This document shows positions 12,260 through 22,137 of a stretch of DNA of 64,000 bases, piece by piece (the stretch's first letter is position 1; each line of letters begins with the position of its first letter). Under the pieces are notes generated by a model. The model did not search any database. It was not told the origin of the DNA and saw nothing but the letters and a program-made list of their open reading frames with translations. Made by a program: the position numbers and the translations under genes. Source of the stretch: a bacterium (lineage in GTDB: Bacteria; Planctomycetota; B15-G4); assembly GCA_030428785.1 (NCBI GenBank), contig JAUIEF010000003.1, positions 26,317 through 90,316 on the forward strand. Reading direction: 5' to 3'.

Positions 12260-12292
12260 GGGAATGCTCTTCCGATCTCGAGCCGTGCGGCG

Positions 12293-12369
12293 TGGCTCCC
12301 CGGGCTGGACTCGAACCAGCGACCCTCTGATTAACAGTCAGATGCTCTAACCAACTGAGCTACCGGGGA
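12293..12369 (-). tRNA. tRNA-Asn (anticodon GTT), 3' CCA encoded
   Basis: TCCCCGGTAGCTCAGTTGGTTAGAGCATCTGACTGTTAATCAGAGGGTCGCTGGTTCGAGTCCAGCCCGGGGAGCCA; 7-bp acceptor stem, anticodon loop CTGTTAA, T-loop GGTTCGAGTCC. Confidence 0.95.
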
Positions 12370-12394
12370 TGCCGGGCACGGCAGGGCGGGAAGT

Positions 12395-13258
12395 CTAGGC
12401 GGTGCCCTCCCCCGACGCAAGGACGGGCTTGCGCGGATCCGGGAGGTAGCCGAGGAGCTTCCCGAGGGTGGCGCGGAGCTCCTGGCGGGGCACGATCATG
12501 TCGATCTGGCCCTTGTCGAGGAGGAACTCCGCCGTCTGGAAACCGGGTGGCAGCTTCTTCTTGATGGTGCCCTCGATGACGCGCGGACCGGCGAAGCCGA
12601 TGAGCGCCTCGGGCTCCGCGAGGATGAGGTCCGCGGCCATGGCCCAGGACGCCGTCACGCCGCCCGTCGTGGGGTGCGTGCAGAGCGAGATGAAGAAGCC
12701 CCCCGCCTCGCGGAAGCCGGCGAGCGCGGAGCAGGTCTTGGCCATCTGCATGAGCGAGAGGATGCCCTCGTGCATGCGCGCACCGCCCGACGCCGCGACG
12801 AGCACGAGCGGGAGGCCGCGGTCGCGCGCGAGCTCGACGGCGCGCGTGACCTTCTCGCCCACGACGACGCCCATGCTGCCGCCCATGAACCGGAACTCGA
12901 GGACGCCGAACACGATCTCGTGGCCCTCGACGCGGCCCAGGCCGTAGCGCATGGCCTCGCGCAGCCCCGTTCGCGACGCGGCGTCGGAGAGCTTGTCCGG
13001 GTAGGGCTTGTTGTCGATGAAGCCCAGCGAGTCCACGGCCCCCATGCCCGCGTCGTACTCGTGCCAGGTCGCGGGGTCGAGCGTGTACGCGATGCGCAGG
13101 TGGCTGCTGATCGGGAAGTGGTGCCCGCACTTCGGGCACACCTTGAACTGGTCGTCCAGGTCCTTGCCGAAGAGCGTCTGCTTGCACCCCGTGCAGCGCA
13201 CCCACAGGTCGCCGGGGATGTCCTTCTTCTTGTGGCGCAGCCAGGGCAGGGAGCCCAT
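12395..13258 (-). CDS. accD: Acetyl-CoA carboxylase carboxyltransferase beta subunit
   Basis: LWVRCTGCKQTLFGKDLDDQFKVCPKCGHHFPISS zinc ribbon; ASGGARMHEGILSLMQMAKT; GPRVIEGTIKKKLPPGFQTAEFLLDKGQIDMIV. Confidence 0.97.
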   Translation of the reverse strand: MGSLPWLRHKKKDIPGDLWVRCTGCKQTLFGKDLDDQFKVCPKCGHHFPISSHLRIAYTLDPATWHEYDAGMGAVDSLGFIDNKPYPDKLSDAASRTGLREAMRYGLGRVEGHEIVFGVLEFRFMGGSMGVVVGEKVTRAVELARDRGLPLVLVAASGGARMHEGILSLMQMAKTCSALAGFREAGGFFISLCTHPTTGGVTASWAMAADLILAEPEALIGFAGPRVIEGTIKKKLPPGFQTAEFLLDKGQIDMIVPRQELRATLGKLLGYLPDPRKPVLASGEGTA

Positions 13259-13277
13259 CGTCGTCCCTCCGGGCGGG

Positions 13278-13943
13278 TCAGGCGGACACGCCGAGGCGCG
13301 CCTCGGCGGTCTCGCGCATCGTGCGGATGGTCGCGGCCCAGTCGTCCGAGCCGAACACGGCCGAACCCGCGACGAAGACGTTGGCGCCGGCGGCTGCCGC
13401 GTCGCCGATGGTCTTCGGCGCGATGCCGCCGTCGATCTCGACGTCGCCGGTGTAGCCCCACTCCCGGAGCGCCTCGATCTTGGGCAGCACCTCGGGCATG
13501 AAGGACTGGCCGCCGAAGCCGGGGTGCACGGACATGACGAGCACCATGTCGACGCGGTCGAGCATGTCGCGCACGGGCGCGATGTCCGTCTCGGGGTTCA
13601 CGGCGAGCCCGGCGCGGCCGCCCGCCTCGCGGATGAGCTCGAGCGCGTCGGGGTGCGTCTCGAGGTGGCAGGTGAGCACGTCGGCGCCGGCCGCGACGTA
13701 GTCCGCCGCGTAGCGCTCGGGGTTCGTGATCATGATGTGCACGTCGAGCGGCCGGCGTGCGACCTTCTTGAGCGCCTTCACGACGGGCGGGCCGATGGTG
13801 AGGTTCGGCACGAAGTGGCCGTCCATGACGTCGACGTGCAGCCAGTCCGCGCCGGCGTCCTCGACCGCCGCGACGTCGCGGGCCAGGTTCACGAAGTCCG
13901 CCGACAGCAGCGACGGGGCGATCTTCACGGGCGGCGTGCTCAT
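13278..13943 (-). CDS. rpe: Ribulose-phosphate 3-epimerase
   Basis: KIAPSLLSADFVNLARDV, DWLHVDVMDGHFVPNLTIGPPVVKAL, MSVHPGFGGQSFMPEVLPKI, EIDGGIAPKTIGDAAAAGANVFVAGSAVF. Confidence 0.97.
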   Translation of the reverse strand: MSTPPVKIAPSLLSADFVNLARDVAAVEDAGADWLHVDVMDGHFVPNLTIGPPVVKALKKVARRPLDVHIMITNPERYAADYVAAGADVLTCHLETHPDALELIREAGGRAGLAVNPETDIAPVRDMLDRVDMVLVMSVHPGFGGQSFMPEVLPKIEALREWGYTGDVEIDGGIAPKTIGDAAAAGANVFVAGSAVFGSDDWAATIRTMRETAEARLGVSA

Positions 13944-14007
13944 CGCGTCATCCTCGCATGGGCGCTCCGGGGAAGCCAACCGACCGGCGCGTGGGGCGCG
14001 GGCCGGG

Positions 14008-15192
14008 TCAGCTCCCGTGTCCGAGCGCGACGAGGCCCGGCAGCGCCTTGCCCTCGAGGAGCTCGAGGGACGCGCCGCCGCCGGTGGAGACGTGATCGAT
14101 GCGGTCCGCCAGGCCGAACGTCTTGACGGCCGCGGCGCTGTCGCCGCCGCCCACCACGGTGTACGCCGACGACGCGGCGACCGCCTCGGCGACCGTCCGC
14201 GTGCCCGCGGCGTAGGCCTCGCGCTCGAACACCCCCATGGGGCCGTTCCACACGACGGTGCCGGCGGCCGCGACGGCCTCCGCGTACGTCCTCGCGGTCG
14301 CGGGCCCGATGTCGAGACCCATGAGCCCGTCGGGGATGTCGCGCCCGGTCTCCCGCGCCTCGTCCGAGTCGAACGCCGCCGCGCAGCGGTGGTCCGTCGG
14401 CAGGAGCAGATCGACGCCCGCACCCTCGGCCTGCGTGAGGATGCGCCCCGCCTCCTCGAGGAAGTCCTCCTCGACGCGCGAGGCCCCCACCGTCGCGCCG
14501 GCGGCCTTCAGGAAGGTGTACGCCATGGCGCCGCCGACGATGAGCGTGTCGACGCGCTGCAGCAGGTTCTGCACGACGGCGAGCTTGTCGGAGACCTTCG
14601 CGCCGCCCAGGATCGCGACGAGCGGTCGCGCCGGGTCGCCGAGCACCTTGTCGAAGGCGGCGAGCTCCTTGCCGAGCAGGAAGCCGGCCGCGCAGTGCTC
14701 CCGCCCGAGGATCGCCGGCACGCCGACGACGCTCGCGTGCGCGCGGTGCGCCGTGCCGAAGGCGTCGTTCACGTAGCGGTCGCCGCAGGCGGCGAGCTGC
14801 TTCGCGAAGTCCGGGTCGTTGGCCTTCTCTCCCGGGTCGAAGCGCAGGTTCTCGAGCAGCAGCACGGAGCCCGGCGCCGCGGCCTCGACGGCCGCGACGA
14901 CCTCCGCGCCGACCGTCTCGCGCAGCGGCGTGACGTCGCGCCCGAGCAGCTCCCCCATCCGCGCGGCCACCGGCGCCAGCCGGAGCGCCTCGTCGACGCC
15001 CTTCGGCCGGCCCAGGTGGCTCATCGCGACGACGGTGCCGCCGCGCTCGACGATCGAGCGGACGGTCGGCAGCGCCGCCGTGATGCGGAGGTCGTCCGTG
15101 ATCCGCCCGCCGTCGAGCGGGACGTTGAGGTCGAGCCGGACGAGGACGCGGCGGCCCTCGACGTCCAGCGCGTCGACGGTGCGCCAGCTCAT
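14008..15192 (-). CDS. pgk: Phosphoglycerate kinase
   Basis: [78 protein letters not shown]. Confidence 0.97.
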   Translation of the reverse strand: MSWRTVDALDVEGRRVLVRLDLNVPLDGGRITDDLRITAALPTVRSIVERGGTVVAMSHLGRPKGVDEALRLAPVAARMGELLGRDVTPLRETVGAEVVAAVEAAAPGSVLLLENLRFDPGEKANDPDFAKQLAACGDRYVNDAFGTAHRAHASVVGVPAILGREHCAAGFLLGKELAAFDKVLGDPARPLVAILGGAKVSDKLAVVQNLLQRVDTLIVGGAMAYTFLKAAGATVGASRVEEDFLEEAGRILTQAEGAGVDLLLPTDHRCAAAFDSDEARETGRDIPDGLMGLDIGPATARTYAEAVAAAGTVVWNGPMGVFEREAYAAGTRTVAEAVAASSAYTVVGGGDSAAAVKTFGLADRIDHVSTGGGASLELLEGKALPGLVALGHGS

Positions 15193-16193
15193 GACAGGGC
15201 GTGCGCCTTGGCCACGAGGTCGCAGACGCGGCTGCTGTAGCCCCACTCGTTGTCGTACCACGACACGACCTTCACCATGTTGCTGTCGATGACCATGGTG
15301 GCCTGCGCGTCGAAGACCGACGAGTGCGGGTTGCCGAGGATGTCGCTCGACACGATCGGGTCGGTCGTGTGCTCGAGGACGCCCTTGAGCGGGCCCTCGG
15401 CGGCGGCCTTCATGGCGGCGTTCACGTCGTCGACGGTGACCGTCTTCTCGAGCACGGCGACGAGGTCGACCACGGAGCCGTTGAGCACGGGCACGCGCAT
15501 CGCCATGCCGTCGACCTTGCCGGCCAGCGACGGGATGACCTTGCCGACGGCCTTCGCGGCGCCGGTGGAGGTCGGGATGATGTTCGCCGCCGCCGCGCGC
15601 GCGCGCCGCATGTCGCTGTGGATCTGGTCCGCGATGCGCTGGTCATTCGTGTACGCGTGGATCGTCGTCATGAGGCCGCGCTTGAGGCCGAACGAGTCGA
15701 CGAGCACCTTGGCGACGGGCGCCAGGCAGTTCGTCGTGCAGGACGCGTTGCTCACGATCTTGTGCTCGGGCTTGAGCGCGTCGTCGTTGACGCCCAGCAC
15801 GATCATCGCGTCGATCTCGTCCTTCGGCGGCACGGTGAGCACGACCTTGGGCGCGCCCGCGGACAGGTGCGCGGCGATCTGCTCGCGCTTGCGGAAGATG
15901 CCCGTCGACTCGACGACGAAGTCGACCTTCATGTCCTTCCACGGCAGCGCGCCCGGGTCCCGCTCGGCGGTCACCTTGACCGCCCGGCCGGCGACCTCCA
16001 GCGCGCCCTCGCTGCCCGACACGGCGCCGTCGAAGCGGCCCATGACCGAGTCGTACTTGAAGAGGTGCGCCAGCGAGCCCGGGTCGGCGAGGTCGTTGAT
16101 GCACACGACCTCCATGTCGTCGCGCGTCTCCATGATCCGCATGACCGTGCGGCCGATGCGCCCGAAACCGTTGATGCCAACCCGAATGGTCAT
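15189..16193 (-). CDS. gap: Glyceraldehyde-3-phosphate dehydrogenase, type I
   Basis: [66 protein letters not shown]. Confidence 0.98.
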   Translation of the reverse strand: MTIRVGINGFGRIGRTVMRIMETRDDMEVVCINDLADPGSLAHLFKYDSVMGRFDGAVSGSEGALEVAGRAVKVTAERDPGALPWKDMKVDFVVESTGIFRKREQIAAHLSAGAPKVVLTVPPKDEIDAMIVLGVNDDALKPEHKIVSNASCTTNCLAPVAKVLVDSFGLKRGLMTTIHAYTNDQRIADQIHSDMRRARAAAANIIPTSTGAAKAVGKVIPSLAGKVDGMAMRVPVLNGSVVDLVAVLEKTVTVDDVNAAMKAAAEGPLKGVLEHTTDPIVSSDILGNPHSSVFDAQATMVIDSNMVKVVSWYDNEWGYSSRVCDLVAKAHALS

Positions 16194-16280
16194 GGGAACG
16201 AGGGTCTCCTGGGGAAGGAAGAGAGAGGTGTGTCGGGGAAGGGTCCGAGTCCGCGGGAGGGCGCAGTCTATCGCCTGGGG

Positions 16281-17405
16281 ATGGGCGACGCGATCCCGGC
16301 GCGCGGGCCGGTCGGGCGCCGAGGCTACGATGTCGCCGTGGAGCGTCCCGACCCCGAGCGTCACGTCGCGCGGAGCCTGGCCGCGGTCGTGCCGGAGGGC
16401 GCGCCCGTGCTCCTCGCGGTCTCGGGCGGGAGCGACTCGATGGCGTTGCTCGCGGCGGCCGCGCGCGTGGCGCGGGAGCGGGTCGCCGTCGTGCACGTCG
16501 ACCACGGGCTGCGCGCGGGCTCGGGCGGCGACGCGCGCTTCGTCGCCGACCGGTGCGCCGAGCTCGGCGTCCCCTGCGACGTCGTGCGGGTCGCGCCGCG
16601 CGCGGGGTCCTCGGGCCGGACGGAGACCGCGGCGCGCGGGCTCCGGCTCGGCGCGCTCGCGGAGGTCGCGGCGGCGCGCGGCGCGGGCTGGGTCCTCACG
16701 GCCCACCACCGCGACGACGCGCACGAGACGCTGCTCCTGCACCTCGCGCGCGGCCACCGCGGCGACCGCGCGCTCGCGTCCATCCCCGCCGTCCGCCCGC
16801 TCGGCGGCGACGCCCGCGTGCTCCACCCGTTCCTCGTGGGCGACCCGCGGCCCGGCCGCGACGCCCTCGCGGCGTGGCGCGAGGCGCGCGGCGTGCCGCA
16901 CGTCGAGGACCCCACGAACGCCGACGACCGCGTCCCGCGCAACGCGATGCGTCGCGCCCTCGCGGCGGGCGACGCCCCGCTCGACGCGGAGACGCTCGAG
17001 GGGCTCCGCCGGCGCGCCCGGCGGCGGCTCGAGCGGCGGCTGCTCGCCGTCGCGGCGCGGCTCGCGGGAGGCTGGCGCGCCGAGGGCCGCGGGTCGTTCG
17101 TGGAGCGCGCCGTCCTCGAGCCGCCCGAGGGCGACGTCGCCGAGGCCTGGATCCCCGAGCTGCTGCGGCTCCTCGGCGCGGGGCTCGCGCGACCGCGGCG
17201 GCTCGCGCCGCGCGCCTCGGTCGTCGCGCCGCTGACGCGCCTGCTCGAGCGCGGGCGCGGCGAGCTCGCGGTCCCCGCGGGCGCGGCGCCGCTGCGTCTC
17301 CGGGCGTCGCGCGCCGGCCTCCACCTGCCCGACGAGCCGCCGCGCCCGGGCGACCCGGCCGCGCGCGTGCTCGACGCGCTCACGCGGACGTCGCTCCACC
17401 TCTGA
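16281..17405 (+). CDS. tilS: tRNA(Ile)-lysidine synthetase (start may instead be GTG at 16338)
   Basis: [76 protein letters not shown]. Confidence 0.9.
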   Translation: MGDAIPARGPVGRRGYDVAVERPDPERHVARSLAAVVPEGAPVLLAVSGGSDSMALLAAAARVARERVAVVHVDHGLRAGSGGDARFVADRCAELGVPCDVVRVAPRAGSSGRTETAARGLRLGALAEVAAARGAGWVLTAHHRDDAHETLLLHLARGHRGDRALASIPAVRPLGGDARVLHPFLVGDPRPGRDALAAWREARGVPHVEDPTNADDRVPRNAMRRALAAGDAPLDAETLEGLRRRARRRLERRLLAVAARLAGGWRAEGRGSFVERAVLEPPEGDVAEAWIPELLRLLGAGLARPRRLAPRASVVAPLTRLLERGRGELAVPAGAAPLRLRASRAGLHLPDEPPRPGDPAARVLDALTRTSLHL

Positions 17406-17424
17406 CGGGCCGAAGGCCGTCGGG

Positions 17425-17446
17425 GCGGCCGCGTGCGAGCGGCCGC
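17425..17446. terminator. GC hairpin between convergent tilS and PQQ-propeller genes
   Basis: GCGGCCGC-GTGCGA-GCGGCCGC. Confidence 0.4.
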
Positions 17447-17492
17447 GACGTGCGCGCCCGAGCGGCCGCGGCCCGCGCGCGCGGTCCTCCCG

Positions 17493-18539
17493 TCAGTGCA
17501 CGGCCGGGCGCTCCGGCGCCGACGGCACCGCCGTGCGCAGCGCGCCGGCCGGGTCCCAGTCCACGAGCCGGTCGCCCGTCGAGAGCAGGCCTGGGTCGAT
17601 CCGGGCCTCCTCCGCGCGCGCGTCGTCGCCGACACGCGCGAGGAGCCGCCCCGTGGCGCGACGCGTCACGACGACGCCCGGCACCGCGGCGAGCGGCCGC
17701 TCGGCGCCGTCGTCCGTGCGCCAGACCTCCTCGCCGGTCGACGCGCGGTACGCGCGGAGTCCGGCCGTCGTCCCGACGACGACCCGCCCCCCCGCCGCGA
17801 CGCCGCCGCCGACGGGCGCCTCGCCGAGCACGGTCCGCCAGGCGACGGCTCCCGAGCGCGCGTCGACGGCGACGACCGCGCCCGCGGCGTCCACGACGAT
17901 GAGCCGCTCCTCCACAGCCAGCACCGGGCCGACCGGCCGCCCGACGCGCGCGACCCACGCCGGCCCGCGCGGCACGGCGTCGGTCCCCGGGAACGCGCGG
18001 AGCGTCCCGTCGCCGCAGGTCGCGACGACGAGCGCGTCGTCGCCCGCGCCGACGACCTCGAGCCGGCCGCTCGCGCCGCCGGGCAGCCGCGTGCGCCACG
18101 CGAGCCGGCCGTCCGCGAGCCGCCACGCGCGGAAGGCGTCGCCCTGCACGGAGGCCTCGTAGAGCCGCTCGCCGTCGCTCACCGGCGCGGCGGCGCTCTC
18201 GGCCGCGAGCGGCAGGTCGAGCCGGCGCGCCCCGGAGGCCGCGTCCACGACGAGCGCGCGCGTCGCGGTGGCGAACGTCCACGTGCCGCCGCCGGCGGTC
18301 GGCGGGTGCGCGAGCGGACCGTCCAGGCGGACGACCCAGCGGAAGGCGCCCGTCGCCGCGTCGACGGCGGTCACGGCGTGCTCGGCGTCCTCCGCGAGGA
18401 CGAGGTCCCGCCCCGCGTGCACCGAGCGGAGCCCGCCCGCCTCGGCCCAGGCCGCGAGGGAGAGCGACCACGAGGGCCGCAGCCCCGCGTCCGACGCAGG
18501 GACCAGGAGGACGGCGAGCAGCACGAACGGCAACGGCAT
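17493..18539 (-). CDS. Secreted PQQ-like beta-propeller protein
   Basis: Signal peptide MPLPFVLLAVLLVPASDAG; repeated AVDAATGAFRW, VVDAASGARR, AVDARSGAVAWRT, RAYRASTGEEVWRT blades. Confidence 0.85.
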   Translation of the reverse strand: MPLPFVLLAVLLVPASDAGLRPSWSLSLAAWAEAGGLRSVHAGRDLVLAEDAEHAVTAVDAATGAFRWVVRLDGPLAHPPTAGGGTWTFATATRALVVDAASGARRLDLPLAAESAAAPVSDGERLYEASVQGDAFRAWRLADGRLAWRTRLPGGASGRLEVVGAGDDALVVATCGDGTLRAFPGTDAVPRGPAWVARVGRPVGPVLAVEERLIVVDAAGAVVAVDARSGAVAWRTVLGEAPVGGGVAAGGRVVVGTTAGLRAYRASTGEEVWRTDDGAERPLAAVPGVVVTRRATGRLLARVGDDARAEEARIDPGLLSTGDRLVDWDPAGALRTAVPSAPERPAVH

Positions 18540-18643
18540 GTCGGGGCTCCGGGACGGCGCGGTCCGGCGCGCCCGCCCGCACCCGCCGACGGGTGTCGCG
18601 ACGTGCCGCTCCGAACCGATCGCTCCGAACCTATCATGGGACC

Positions 18644-19375
18644 GTGACCGCCGCCGACGACCCCGACGCCGCCGAAGTCGCCGCCCTCGACGGCCGCCTG
18701 CGCGCGGTCCGCGACGAGCTCGCCGTCGCGTGCCGCCGCGCCGGCCGCGCGCCCGACGCCGCGCGCCTCGTCGTCGTCACGAAGGCGGCGCCGCCGACGG
18801 TGTTCGCCTCCCTGCGCGCGCTCGGCGTCGAGGACGTCGGCGAGAACCGCGTGCAGGACGCCGAGGCGCGGCTCGCCGGGCGCGGCGACTGGTTCCGCTG
18901 GCACTTCATCGGGCACCTGCAGTCCAACAAGGTGCGCAAGGCGGTGCCGCTCTTCGACGTCTTCCACGGCGTGGACTCGCGCGCGCTCATGGAGCGCATC
19001 GACCGCGTGGCCGGCGAGGCGGGCCGGCGTCCCGAGCTCTTCCTCCAGGTCAACGTGAGCGGCGAGGCGAGCAAGTCCGGGCTGGACCCGGCGGCGCTGG
19101 GCGAGGTCGTCGAGGCCGGCGACGCGCTCCGGCACGCGCGGCTCACGGGCCTCATGACGATGGCGCCGCGGGCCGACGACCCCGAGGAGGCGCGGCCCGT
19201 CTTCGCGGCGCTCGCCGCGCTCCTCGAGGAGCACGGGCGCGCCGCCGGTCGGCCGGCGCTCCGCGAGCTCTCCATGGGCATGACGGAGGACTTCGGCGTC
19301 GCGGCGGAGGAGGGCGCGACCTGGGTGCGCGTGGGCCGTCGCCTCGTCGCCCCGCCGGTTCGTGACGTAGACTGA
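18644..19375 (+). CDS. YggS/PROSC-family PLP homeostasis protein
   Basis: RLVVVTKAAP, DVGENRVQDAEAR, WHFIGHLQSNKVRKAV, LQVNVSGEASKSGL, MGMTEDFGVAAEEGATWVRVGR. Confidence 0.95.
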   Translation: MTAADDPDAAEVAALDGRLRAVRDELAVACRRAGRAPDAARLVVVTKAAPPTVFASLRALGVEDVGENRVQDAEARLAGRGDWFRWHFIGHLQSNKVRKAVPLFDVFHGVDSRALMERIDRVAGEAGRRPELFLQVNVSGEASKSGLDPAALGEVVEAGDALRHARLTGLMTMAPRADDPEEARPVFAALAALLEEHGRAAGRPALRELSMGMTEDFGVAAEEGATWVRVGRRLVAPPVRDVD

Positions 19376-19402
19376 AGGGTCCCGGCTCCCGACCCGCCCA
19401 CC

Positions 19403-21106
19403 ATGCTCCTCACCCTCGCCCTGTCCGCGGCGGCCCTCGCGCCCGCCGCGACCGGCCCCGCGGTCCCCGTCCGCGCGGCGGTGCTCGTCCACGCGGCCTG
19501 CGTCGCGCCGGACGACCTCGTCCCGACGGCGATCGAGGCCGCGCTCTCGGCGCCGGACGACCCCGTGGCGCTGGGCCTCCCCATCCTGCTCGACGGGGAG
19601 CCCGTCGCGACGCGGAAGCTCGGCGGCGTCGGCCGCTGCGTGCTGGACGTGGGCGACCGGGACGGCGACGCCGGCGCGGAGCTCGCCGTGGGTCTCGGGC
19701 CCGGCGCACCCGGCGACACGCTCCTCGTGCTCGACGGCGCGACGGGCGAGACGCTCTGGTCGGCGCGGCCGGGCGGCGGCGCGTTCCGCAGCCTGCGGGG
19801 CCTCGCGCTCGACGGCGCCCGGCTCGCGGCGGGCGTGGCCTCGACGGACGGCCGCGTCTCGGTGCGCGACGCCGCGACGGGCGCGGTGCTCTGGACGCGC
19901 GACCTCGCGACGACGCCCGGCGCCTCGACGGCGAACGTCCTCTCCGTCGCCTGGGTCGACGACCGGGACGGTGACGAGGTCGCGGACCTGCTCGTCGCCG
20001 GCGGACACCGCATCGCGGCGGCGCTCCTGCTGTCGGGCGCCGACGGCGCGACCCTCTGGACGCACGCGCCCGGCGCCACGGTGCAGGACGCGCAGGCCGT
20101 GCACGACCTCGACGGCGACGGCGCGGACGAGCTGCTCGTCGTGGGCGGCGAGGGCGCGCCCTTCGCGCGGCTCGTCGACGGCGCGACCGGCGCGCTGATC
20201 TGGGAGCAGCCGCTCGACGGCCCGGGCTCGGTGGGCCTCGGCATGGACGACGTGGACGGCGACGGCGTGCCGGACGTCGTCGTGGGCCAGTACGCCGAGC
20301 CGTCGCCCTGCGTGCTCGCGCTGCGCGGCGACGACGGCACGCGCATCTGGTCCACCTTCGACGTGCGCCGCGACGTCACCTCGCTCGCGCGCCTGCACGA
20401 CACGCTCGGCACGGGGCTGTCCGACGTCGCGGTGGGCTCCTTCGACAACGCGATCAACGTCGTGCTCGCGCTCAACGGCGGCACGGTCTGGCGCCGCGAG
20501 GCGAGCACCTTCAACGGCGCGAGCATGTTCTCCGTCGCCGTCACGGACGACCTCGACGGGAACGGCACGCCGGAGGTCGTCTCGAGCAGCCTCGACCACC
20601 GCGTCTACCTGCACGGCGGCACGCTCGGGCAGTTCATGGCCATGTGGGAGTCGGGGCGCAAGCTCGCGGCCGTCGCGCCGCTCGCCGACCTCACGGGCGA
20701 CGGGCGGCCGGAGATCATCGCGACGGGCACGCGCCAGGTCGCCGTGGTCGACGGGTCGCTCGGGCTCGCGAGCGGGCCGCTGCTCGACCTCACTCCGCCG
20801 CCGACGATCGACGACGAGCTCCAGGTCGCCGTGTGGTCCTACCCGACGACGCAGGTCGTGTTCTGGGGCTCGCTCGGCACGGACGCGATCGTCGTGCCGG
20901 GCATCGTGGGGACCTTCGGGCTCGACCTCGCGACGCTGCTCACCGTGTTCCAGGGACCGACGCCCGGCGCGGGCGCCGTGACGCTGAGCGTCGGGCCGGC
21001 GCCGCCGTCGGCGATCGGCCTCGAGATCTTCACGCAGGCCGTGAGCATCTACTCGCCGACGCACGCGATCCTCTCGAACGTCGAGTCGTTCGTCGTCCCG
21101 CCGTGA
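19403..21106 (+). CDS. Secreted VCBS/FG-GAP and PQQ-like propeller protein with C-terminal tail domain
   Basis: Signal peptide; DLDGDGADELLVVG, DVDGDGVPDVVVGQY, DLDGNGTPEVVSSS, DLTGDGRPEIIATG repeats. Confidence 0.9.
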   Translation: MLLTLALSAAALAPAATGPAVPVRAAVLVHAACVAPDDLVPTAIEAALSAPDDPVALGLPILLDGEPVATRKLGGVGRCVLDVGDRDGDAGAELAVGLGPGAPGDTLLVLDGATGETLWSARPGGGAFRSLRGLALDGARLAAGVASTDGRVSVRDAATGAVLWTRDLATTPGASTANVLSVAWVDDRDGDEVADLLVAGGHRIAAALLLSGADGATLWTHAPGATVQDAQAVHDLDGDGADELLVVGGEGAPFARLVDGATGALIWEQPLDGPGSVGLGMDDVDGDGVPDVVVGQYAEPSPCVLALRGDDGTRIWSTFDVRRDVTSLARLHDTLGTGLSDVAVGSFDNAINVVLALNGGTVWRREASTFNGASMFSVAVTDDLDGNGTPEVVSSSLDHRVYLHGGTLGQFMAMWESGRKLAAVAPLADLTGDGRPEIIATGTRQVAVVDGSLGLASGPLLDLTPPPTIDDELQVAVWSYPTTQVVFWGSLGTDAIVVPGIVGTFGLDLATLLTVFQGPTPGAGAVTLSVGPAPPSAIGLEIFTQAVSIYSPTHAILSNVESFVVPP

Positions 21107-21438
21107 CGTCCGGGGCCGATCCCGCGGACCTCGACGAGCTGCTTGCGGCGCTGGCCGTCGATGGCGACGCTGTCGTCGTGCCGGTCGCCGCCCGGCCCGG
21201 CGCGCGCCGGGAGGGCCTCGCCGGCGTCCACGCGGGAGCCCTCAAGGTGTCGACGAGCGCAGCGCCGGAAGGCGGCAAGGCGACCAAGCGGCTGGGCGAG
21301 CTGCTCGCGCGCGCGCTGGGCGTGCCGCGGTCGGCCGTGACCTGCGTGTCCGGCGCGACGAGCCGGCACAAGCGCTACCGGGTCGCGGGGCTCGACGTCG
21401 CGACCTGCGCGGACCGGCTGCGGGAGGCGCTCGCGTGA
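21103..21438 (+). CDS. DUF167 (YggU) family protein
   Basis: VVVPVAARPGARREGLAGVHAGALKVSTSAAPEGGKATKRLGELLARALGVPRSAVTCVSGATSRHKRYRV. Confidence 0.9.
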   Translation: MTSGADPADLDELLAALAVDGDAVVVPVAARPGARREGLAGVHAGALKVSTSAAPEGGKATKRLGELLARALGVPRSAVTCVSGATSRHKRYRVAGLDVATCADRLREALA

Positions 21439-22061
21439 GGGCGCCCCGGCTCGTCGTGCTGCTGTCCGGCGGGGGCCGCACCCTCGTGAACCTCGTGGAC
21501 TGCATCCGGCGCGGCGAGCTGCGCGCCGAGATCCCGCTGGTCATCGCGAGCAAGCGCAACGTCCAGGGCGTCGCGCGCGCGCGGGACCTCGGGCTGGCCG
21601 TCGAGGTCTTCCGGCCGCAGGACTTCCCGGACCGCGCGGCCTTCGCGGCGGCGCAGTCGGCGCGCATCCTCGAGGCGCGCCCCGACCTCGTGCTGCTCGC
21701 CGGCTACCTGCTGCACTTCCCCGTGCCGGCGGGGCTCGCCGGACGCGTGCTCAACATCCACCCCTCGCTGCTGCCGCGCCACGGCGGCAAGGGCATGTAC
21801 GGCGACCACGTCCACGCCGCGGTGCTCGCGGCCGGCGACGAGGAGACGGGCTGCACCGTGCACGTCGTCGACGAGGTCTACGACAACGGGCCGCCCGTGA
21901 TGCAGACGCGCGTGCCCGTGCGCCCCGGCGACACGGTGGACAGCCTCGCGACGCGCGTGTTCGAGGCGGAGTGCCGGACGTACCCGGAGGCCGTGCGCCG
22001 GGTCGCGGCGGATCTGGGCCTCGACGCGGGTCCGGGCGGCGACGAGGCCGCCGCGGGCTGA
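21435..22061 (+). CDS. purN: Phosphoribosylglycinamide formyltransferase
   Basis: LVVLLSGGGRTLVNLVDCIRRGEL, RPDLVLLAGYLLHFPVP, VLNIHPSLLPRHGGKGMYGDHVH, ETGCTVHVVDEVYDNGPPV. Confidence 0.94.
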   Translation: MRAPRLVVLLSGGGRTLVNLVDCIRRGELRAEIPLVIASKRNVQGVARARDLGLAVEVFRPQDFPDRAAFAAAQSARILEARPDLVLLAGYLLHFPVPAGLAGRVLNIHPSLLPRHGGKGMYGDHVHAAVLAAGDEETGCTVHVVDEVYDNGPPVMQTRVPVRPGDTVDSLATRVFEAECRTYPEAVRRVAADLGLDAGPGGDEAAAG

Positions 22062-22137
22062 GCGGCGGTCGGCGTGCGGCGCGGCAGCGGCCGGGCCGCC
22101 AGGAGCGCGCCGCGTCGCGTGCGCGGCCGACCCGCGG

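Noticed and set aside
11833-12330. 165-aa plus-strand ORF ending APRAGLEPATL
   Set aside because: Classic spurious translation through the antisense of a tRNA, plus antisense of the wHTH gene.
15189-17399. 736-aa minus-strand ORF
   Set aside because: Gap is real only from its ATG at 16193; the N-terminal extension is antisense to tilS.
17408-17480. Three GCGGCCGC copies as a possible recognition or integration site
   Set aside because: An 8-bp GC palindrome is expected often at this base composition; best explained as terminator stems.
18371-21064. 897-aa minus-strand ORF
   Set aside because: Antisense to yggS and the VCBS protein; no recognisable motif.
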